NCBI RefSeq assembly: GCF_016907925.1
Contig: NZ_JAFBCZ010000005.1
Span: 1 to 64,000 of the forward strand
Direction of reading: 5' to 3'
DNA from: Herpetosiphon giganteus
Lineage (GTDB): Bacteria; Chloroflexota; Chloroflexia; Chloroflexales; Herpetosiphonaceae
Length of the DNA: 64,000 nucleotides
In this document: piece after piece, positions 59,392-64,000 of the stretch
Numbering within the stretch: position 1 is the first letter of the stretch
Layout of the letters: every line of letters begins with the position of its first letter
Notes under the pieces: model-generated
What the model was told of the DNA's origin: nothing
Seen by the model: the letters and a program-made list of their open reading frames with translations, nothing else
Databases searched by the model: none
Made by a program: the position numbers and the translations under genes

Positions 59392-60426
59392 TTAAGGTGT
59401 CGCCGTTGGCGCATTTGGATCAAGGGTTGGGCTTGGTTCTGGCGTTGCTGTTGGCGTTGAGCTTGGGGTTGCCGTCGGCGTGAGCGTTGGGGTTAATGTT
59501 GGAGTTGCCGTTGGCGTTGGCGTGAGTGTTGGCGTGGCGGTTGGGTCGCTGAACATCGCCCGCACATTGGTTGTGACGTTGCGGGTTTCTTCAGGGAAGA
59601 GTAGGGCAATTGCGCCTGAACCCAAGCCACAGGTTAACAGCGCCACGAGGCTCAAAACTAACGGCCACGAAATTCGGCGTTGATAACGCACTGGCTGACC
59701 GCCCAAATTGCGCAGGGTTTCAACATCGCTATGGTGCAATCGCCGAAACTCGGCCAAGGCCTGAGCTGGATCTTCGCTTAAAAATTGGGCATAGCGTTGC
59801 ACAATTTCTTCGGCGGCGCTGCCACGCGGCAACAGGGCATATTTTTCTTCTTCGATTGCCTGAATATAGTACATTTGGATTTTGGTATCCAAATTGGCTT
59901 GGACGAGCGAGATATTGCGCTGCTTGCGGGCTTGGCGCAGGCGCTGACCAAGCGGAATATTCAAGGCAGGCGCTTCGACCGCAACCACTGGTTCAGGCTC
60001 AGGGGTTTCGATTACAGGCTCGGCTGCCAGTTTGGGCGCACGGGTATCGGCGCGTTGCAAGGCTGGTGGCGGGGCTTGGCGCAAGCGAATCGCAATCCGC
60101 GCCAGCAATTCTTCGGTGCGATAAGGCTTGGTAATATAATCGGTTGCACCAGCCCGCAAGCCACGAGCAATATCCTCGGCGCTGCTGCGATGCGACATCA
60201 CCATGACTCGCAAGCCCAAGCTTACCAGTTCATCAAGCAAGGCCCAGCCTTGTTCGCGGCCCAGCTCAAGATCGAGCAAAATCAGGTCGGGCTGTTGGGT
60301 GCGAGCAACTTCGCGGGCGCTGGTTTCAGTCCACTCGCGCATTACCCGATAACTAGCCATCTCTAAAGTGCGAGCGAGCGTGGCCGAAAACGCCCGATCT
60401 TCATCAAGCAACAAAATGAAGGTCAA
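59392..60426 (-). CDS. REC domain fused to a RodZ-like HTH and membrane anchor
   Basis: A 344-residue protein with an unusual order: receiver domain (about 1-112; LLLDEDRAF acidic residues, D-acceptor in LILLDLELG, Lys in YITKPYRTEELL), Pro/Glu linker, RodZ/HTH_25-type domain (about 160-230: LGQRLRQARKQRNISLVQAN, IEEEKYALLPRG), a transmembrane helix (about 268-290) and an extracellular Thr/Pro tail made of repeated TPTATPTLTPT units. The TTG at 60426 has TAGGA upstream; a longer frame starts at 60447. It may link phosphorelay signals with cell shape. Confidence 0.8.
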   Translation of the reverse strand: MTFILLLDEDRAFSATLARTLEMASYRVMREWTETSAREVARTQQPDLILLDLELGREQGWALLDELVSLGLRVMVMSHRSSAEDIARGLRAGATDYITKPYRTEELLARIAIRLRQAPPPALQRADTRAPKLAAEPVIETPEPEPVVAVEAPALNIPLGQRLRQARKQRNISLVQANLDTKIQMYYIQAIEEEKYALLPRGSAAEEIVQRYAQFLSEDPAQALAEFRRLHHSDVETLRNLGGQPVRYQRRISWPLVLSLVALLTCGLGSGAIALLFPEETRNVTTNVRAMFSDPTATPTLTPTPTATPTLTPTLTPTATPSSTPTATPEPSPTLDPNAPTATP

Positions 60427-60502
60427 AACCAGAATTCCTATCCACAAGCCAATGCCAAGGCATAGCCAGATTGAACGAAGATAATGCAGCGATTATAGCA
60501 CG

Positions 60503-61357
60503 TTAGATCGACTCGATCGTCAAGTTTTGGCGTTCGAGGGCAGCCATTAAGCCACTTTGCAAATCGGCGCGGGTGGCGATGCTATCCAAGCGAATGCCCA
60601 ATTGCACAATCGTTTGGGCAATTTCGTTGCTAATCCCAACCACAATGGTTTCGGTGCCAAGCAACTTAAGTGCGTTGATGGCCTGCAAAATGTAGTTGGC
60701 CACGGCGGTATCAACCACAGGCACGCCCGTCAAATCTAAGATTACGGTGTCGGCGTTGTTGCGCGAGCTGGCTTGCAGCAAGGCGGTGATAATTTGATCA
60801 GCTTGAACGGGATCGATGCCGCCAACCAAGGGCAAGACCAAAATGCCTGGCAAAATCGGCACGACCGGCACCGCCCGCGCAGCAATTTCGGCTTTGAGCA
60901 AGGAATCTTGCTGGCTCATCCGGGCAATTTCGTCGCGGCGGGCGCTAATTTGGGTTTCAAGCTCCATTGCTTCGCTGACATCGTGGAAATAGCCCACGAC
61001 ATATTCTGGCGGCTGGGCATCGCCCAACGGTTTGAGCGTAAACCGTGCAGCTAAGTGGCGATTGCTTGGCTGGCCATGGGCATCGACAATCACATAATCT
61101 AAAGTTGGCAAAAGGACTTTCTCGCCAGCAAAGGCGCGTTTGATGTCGGCCTGAACCTCGGGATCGGCCAGCGAAGGATCATCAAATAAATTGTAATTGC
61201 CCTGAAGCTCCAACATTTCTGCTGGGCTGAGATTGAAAATCCGCCGTAATGCAGTGTTGGTATAGACCGCCTTGCCAGTGCTGTCGTAAATTGCTGAACC
61301 GATTGACATAACCGACCAAGCGCTACTACGAATGAGTGTATTTAAGCTAGAAGCCAT
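60503..61357 (-). CDS. PAS-STAS regulator (RsbR-like), second of a tandem pair
   Basis: A 284-residue protein: PAS-like domain (about 17-135: SAIYDSTGKAVYTNTALRRI), coiled coil (about 135-165), STAS domain (about 165-280) opening ILPGILVLPLVGGIDPVQAD with the phospho-loop VILDLTGVPVVDTAVANYIL; the Thr in DLTG or DT is the probable phosphorylation site. STAS proteins of this class bind RsbT-type kinases in stressosomes. ATG 61357 follows GAGGTGCACCC. It starts 9 bases after its paralogue. Confidence 0.88.
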   Translation of the reverse strand: MASSLNTLIRSSAWSVMSIGSAIYDSTGKAVYTNTALRRIFNLSPAEMLELQGNYNLFDDPSLADPEVQADIKRAFAGEKVLLPTLDYVIVDAHGQPSNRHLAARFTLKPLGDAQPPEYVVGYFHDVSEAMELETQISARRDEIARMSQQDSLLKAEIAARAVPVVPILPGILVLPLVGGIDPVQADQIITALLQASSRNNADTVILDLTGVPVVDTAVANYILQAINALKLLGTETIVVGISNEIAQTIVQLGIRLDSIATRADLQSGLMAALERQNLTIESI

Positions 61358-61366
61358 GGGTGCACC

Positions 61367-62227
61367 TCACGAACGAGCACGAATAACTTGGCCTTGCCGA
61401 CGGAGCGCAGTTTGCAAGCCACTTTGCAAATCAGCGCGGGTGGTAATATCTTCGAGCCGCAAGCCCAATTGAACGAGGGTTTGGGCAATTTCAGGGCTGA
61501 TGCCAACGACAATTGTATCGGTGCCAAGCAACTTGAGGGCTTTGATTGCTTGCAGCAGATAATTAGCAACTGCGGTATCGACGACCGGAATTCCCGTTAC
61601 ATCGAGTAATAATGTGTCGGCGCTATGCTCCGAGGCAGCTTCCAACAAACAATTCAGCACATATTCGGCGCGGCGTGAATCGACTGCGCCAACCAGCGGT
61701 AGCACCAAAATGCCAGGCAACACCGGCACAACCGGAGCCGAGCGGGCCTCGATTTCGGCGCGCATCGCTTCTTGTTGCTGCTCAGCCAGCTGAATTTCGT
61801 GCTTGCGCGTATCGAGTTCGCGGCGCATCATGACTTGCGCAGTAATATCGGTAAAGAACGCCACAATATACTCGCCAGTTTTTTCCTCGACGCGCAAGGG
61901 AGCCAGATTGAGCCGCGCCACGATATGCTTACCAGATGGCCGCGCATGGACGTTCAGCAACTCATAATCTAGCTCGCTAATGCGCGATTTTTTGCCCTCG
62001 AAGGCCGAGGTAATGGCATTTTTGGTCAGTGGCGCTTGGAGCGAAGGGTCACGATGCAGATTATAATGTTGTTGCGCTTGGGTGGCTTCTTCGGGCAGAT
62101 ATTGCAATAACTCCATTCCCGCAAGGTTGAGTAATTCGGCGCGCCCGCTGCGGTGATAAATCAGCGAGGCAATCGGAGCGTGAATCCAGCCATGGCTCAT
62201 TTGTTGAATAAGTGTTTCTGGCAACAT
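61367..62227 (-). CDS. PAS-STAS regulator (RsbR-like), first of a tandem pair
   Basis: A 286-residue paralogue of the following gene with the same plan: PAS-like (about 18-130: ASLIYHRSGRAELLNLAGME), coiled coil and STAS (VLPGILVLPLVGAVDSRRAE, LLLDVTGIPVVDTAVANYLL). The STAS halves are very similar, while the PAS halves have diverged, so the two probably sense different inputs but join one complex. ATG 62227 follows TTGAGGGTCGCAT. The operon is divergent from a methyltransferase gene. Confidence 0.88.
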   Translation of the reverse strand: MLPETLIQQMSHGWIHAPIASLIYHRSGRAELLNLAGMELLQYLPEEATQAQQHYNLHRDPSLQAPLTKNAITSAFEGKKSRISELDYELLNVHARPSGKHIVARLNLAPLRVEEKTGEYIVAFFTDITAQVMMRRELDTRKHEIQLAEQQQEAMRAEIEARSAPVVPVLPGILVLPLVGAVDSRRAEYVLNCLLEAASEHSADTLLLDVTGIPVVDTAVANYLLQAIKALKLLGTDTIVVGISPEIAQTLVQLGLRLEDITTRADLQSGLQTALRRQGQVIRARS

Positions 62228-62277
62228 ATGCGACCCTCAATCACTGGCATTGTTTGTAAATTATAAGCGAGGTGGCA

Positions 62278-63036
62278 ATGGATGAACAGCGGATGTGGTG
62301 GGAAGAATTGTTTCAAATTCACGAGTTTGCAACTTATGCTGACGTTGCCGCCAGCTTGACCAATAATGAAGTTGATTTTTTGGAAACGGTGTTGAATTTA
62401 ACTCCCGAGATGCGGATTTTGGATTTGGCCTGTGGCAATGGTCGGCATCTGTTGGGTTTGGCGCGGCGTGGCTATCACATTGATGGCGTTGAATTAGCTA
62501 CGCCATTAGTTGATCAGCTTAGCGCCCAAATTACTGCTGAACAATTGCCCGCGCGGGTGATTGCTGGCGATATGCGTCAACTTGACGATTTGGGCATGTA
62601 TGATGTGATCTTGATTATGAATAGCTCATTGGGCTTTTTCAGCGATTTTGAACATCAACAATTGCTCAATGATCTGGCTGATCATCTTGTGCCCCAAGGT
62701 CGATTGGTGCTGCAATGCATCAATCCCTATCAAATTAGCAGCTATATGCAACACTATCGGCGCGGCTGGCATCAGGTGGGGCCAGGCTATGTGTTGCGCG
62801 AATCGCACTTTAACCCTATTACTGGCACGATTGAAACCGCCTATCGTTATATTGAGCCAAACGGCGGCGAGGCTGTGCATCCAGGCGAACGGATTCGTTT
62901 ATATACCTTTCCTGAGTGGCAGCACTATTTACAACGGGCTGGTTTGCGGGTGCAAGCAGTGTTTGGCGATGCGGTGCTGCCAATCGTCGCCTTCGATGAA
63001 GCGAGCCAGTGGCAAATTTTGATGGCGATGAAGTAG
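62278..63036 (+). CDS. Class I SAM-dependent methyltransferase
   Basis: A 252-residue methyltransferase: motif I ILDLACGNGRHLLGLARRGY, motif II DGVELATPLVDQL, motif III ARVIAGDMRQL, motif IV YDVILIMNSSLGFF; DLADHLVPQGRLVLQCINPY after it. The C-terminal part (PGERIRLYTFPEWQHYLQRA) caps the active site. Substrate not identifiable. ATG 62278 follows GCGAGG; a GTG two codons upstream overlaps that site. It is divergent from the PAS-STAS pair. Confidence 0.87.
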   Translation: MDEQRMWWEELFQIHEFATYADVAASLTNNEVDFLETVLNLTPEMRILDLACGNGRHLLGLARRGYHIDGVELATPLVDQLSAQITAEQLPARVIAGDMRQLDDLGMYDVILIMNSSLGFFSDFEHQQLLNDLADHLVPQGRLVLQCINPYQISSYMQHYRRGWHQVGPGYVLRESHFNPITGTIETAYRYIEPNGGEAVHPGERIRLYTFPEWQHYLQRAGLRVQAVFGDAVLPIVAFDEASQWQILMAMK

Positions 63037-63041
63037 GGGCG

Positions 63042-63262
63042 AGGGATTAGGGGTCAGGGGTCAGATTATAAGGCCATATTTTTAACCACGAAGGGCACGA
63101 AGATGGAGTTTTGACCATAGTTGTTATGTTTAGCAATTCTGACCCCTAGCCCCTGAACTCTGACATCAACAACCCTATAGAACCATTAAATTTAAATTGA
63201 CCTTCGTGATCTTCGCGGTTAATTCTTCCTGACCCCTAGCCCCTGAATCCTGAACCCTGACC
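63042..63262. repeat. Composite repeat with inverted AGGGGTCAGGGGT arms and CGAAG units
   Basis: GATTAGGGGTCAGGGGTCAG (63046-63065) is the inverse of CTGACCCCTAGCCCCTGA at 63138-63156 and again at 63229-63245. Between the arms, TTAACCACGAAGGGCACGAA (63082-63101) is inverted relative to CCTTCGTGATCTTCGCGGTT (63201-63220). The whole gap 63037-63323 is filled by this structure; I see no gene in it. Confidence 0.75.
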
Positions 63263-63323
63263 GCAAAAATTCGATTAAAATACCAACATTGAAGCATTCA
63301 TTCTTCGCAGCAAAGGAGCAGCG

Positions 63324-64000
63324 ATGATTGCCCTGATTGTCCATGGTGGGGCTTGGAACATGCCCGATGATCAAATTGATGCCCACAAACAGGGCTGTTT
63401 GGCGGCGCTTGATGCTGGTTGGGCTGTCTTGGCGCAAGGCGGCACTGCGCTTGATGCAGTTGAAGCTGCGATTCGGGTGCTCGAAGATGACCCAACATTT
63501 GATGCTGGGGTGGGTTCGTTTCTGAATGCGATTGGCGAAGTTGAATTGGATGCAGGGATTATGGATGGCGCGAGTATGCGGGCTGGCTCGGTTGCCGCAG
63601 TCCAACGCGTACGCCATCCGATTAGCGTTGCCCGCCAAGTGCTCGAAAGCGATTATGTGTTGATTGTTGGCAATGGTGCTGAGCAATTTGCGATTGAGCA
63701 TGGTGCTGAGTTGTGCGATCCTGCTGAGTTGGTGGTGGAGCGCGAACGCCAACGCTGGCAGGAACAACAATCAAACCCCAACTACAAAGGCCGCGATGCC
63801 TTTCATTCTGCGCACGATACGGTTGGCGCGGTGGCGCTTGATAGCTTTGGCACGATTGCGGCTGCAACGTCAACCGGCGGAATTCCCAACAAATTGCCCG
63901 GGCGGGTCGGCGATTCGCCGTTGGTTGGTAGTGGCTTGTATGCAGATAATGAAACTGGCGGTTGCTCGACCACAGGCTGGGGCGAATCGATTATGAAAGT
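63324..64000 (+). CDS. Isoaspartyl peptidase / L-asparaginase type 2, N-terminal part
   Basis: The first 225 residues of an Ntn-hydrolase that cleaves beta-aspartyl peptides and asparagine; the gene runs off the right edge. It begins IALIVHGGAWNMPDDQID, and ALDAVEAAIRVLEDDPTFDA and VGSFLNAIGEVELDAGIMDG are family hallmarks. The autocatalytic nucleophile is Thr166 in HDTVGAVALDSFG, followed by ATSTGGIPNKLPGRVGDSPL and GSGLYADN. AAAGGAG precedes the ATG at 63324. Confidence 0.95.
   Translation, partial: MIALIVHGGAWNMPDDQIDAHKQGCLAALDAGWAVLAQGGTALDAVEAAIRVLEDDPTFDAGVGSFLNAIGEVELDAGIMDGASMRAGSVAAVQRVRHPISVARQVLESDYVLIVGNGAEQFAIEHGAELCDPAELVVERERQRWQEQQSNPNYKGRDAFHSAHDTVGAVALDSFGTIAAATSTGGIPNKLPGRVGDSPLVGSGLYADNETGGCSTTGWGESIMK

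Noticed and set aside
1-64000. Insertion sequences or integrase-type mobile elements
   Set aside because: No transposase, integrase or recombinase reading frame was found anywhere in the window.

Overview
The window looks like chromosomal DNA from a filamentous Chloroflexota bacterium, most likely Herpetosiphon or a close relative. This is inferred from gene content and codon style: WXG100-fused secreted proteins, many STAS, GAF and PAS regulators, an NirK carrying an extra N-terminal cupredoxin, Thr/Pro-rich tails, and three families of short GC-rich or CGAAG-type intergenic repeats. No database was searched. Gene starts were mostly fixed by visible AGGAG/GAGG ribosome binding sites, and several genes are shorter than their maximal open frame.

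Layout. 0.4-4.5 kb: an MFS exporter and a translationally coupled membrane operon (DUF2157, DUF4401, GDYXXLXY). 4.6-7.3 kb: an AT-rich type II restriction-modification island (small winged-helix gene, PD-(D/E)XK-like endonuclease, C5-cytosine methyltransferase). 7.4-12.7 kb: a compact six-gene cluster with two 250-residue ParA/MinD-like ATPases with altered Walker A motifs, an Npt-type transporter, a GNAT enzyme, a HAMP receptor with no output domain and a small winged-helix-like protein. 12.9-18.4 kb: AhpD-like protein, MocR regulator, small HhH protein, VOC protein, glycogen debranching enzyme. 18.8-25.7 kb: signalling genes (hybrid kinase, REC-Roadblock protein, FIST, GAF-STAS, CheY-like regulator). 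26-27.1 kb: a second AT-rich patch with a truncated gene and a predicted nuclease. 28.5-29.8 kb: a WXG100-lysozyme-like fusion. 30-38.4 kb: Mpg glycosylase, a group-2 sigma factor with a four-cysteine cluster, a GH13 enzyme, AraC/VOC pair, XRE/phosphatase pair, and nadA behind three palindromic operators.

38.7-44.2 kb is a nitrite/NO module: copper nitrite reductase NirK, a DUF542 (ScdA-N) protein, ferredoxin, cupin, three membrane proteins sharing one His/Gly-Trp signature, and a CRP-type regulator whose recognition helix suits the TGTGA-N6-TCACA-like sites seen in front of the module's genes. 44.3-46.1 kb encodes a WXG100-calpain fusion followed 14 bp later by a lipoprotein. 46.2-50.4 kb has a TerB-N-like/TPR protein with a SNF2-type helicase. 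50.5-53.2 kb holds ribE, a methyltransferase and ribBA. 53.2-64 kb has radC, a Cys-rich GAF kinase with its NarL-type regulator, an IMPACT-family protein, tRNA-Leu(UAA), acpS, dcd, a REC/RodZ-like membrane protein, two tandem PAS-STAS proteins, a methyltransferase and the start of an isoaspartyl peptidase gene that runs off the window.

The most interesting observations are the two WXG100 proteins that share one N-terminal module but carry different hydrolase domains (candidate secreted effectors, plausible predation weapons with a possible lipoprotein inhibitor), the CRP-type regulon around nirK, the cysteine-bearing sigma factor and sensor kinase, and the ParA-pair cluster.
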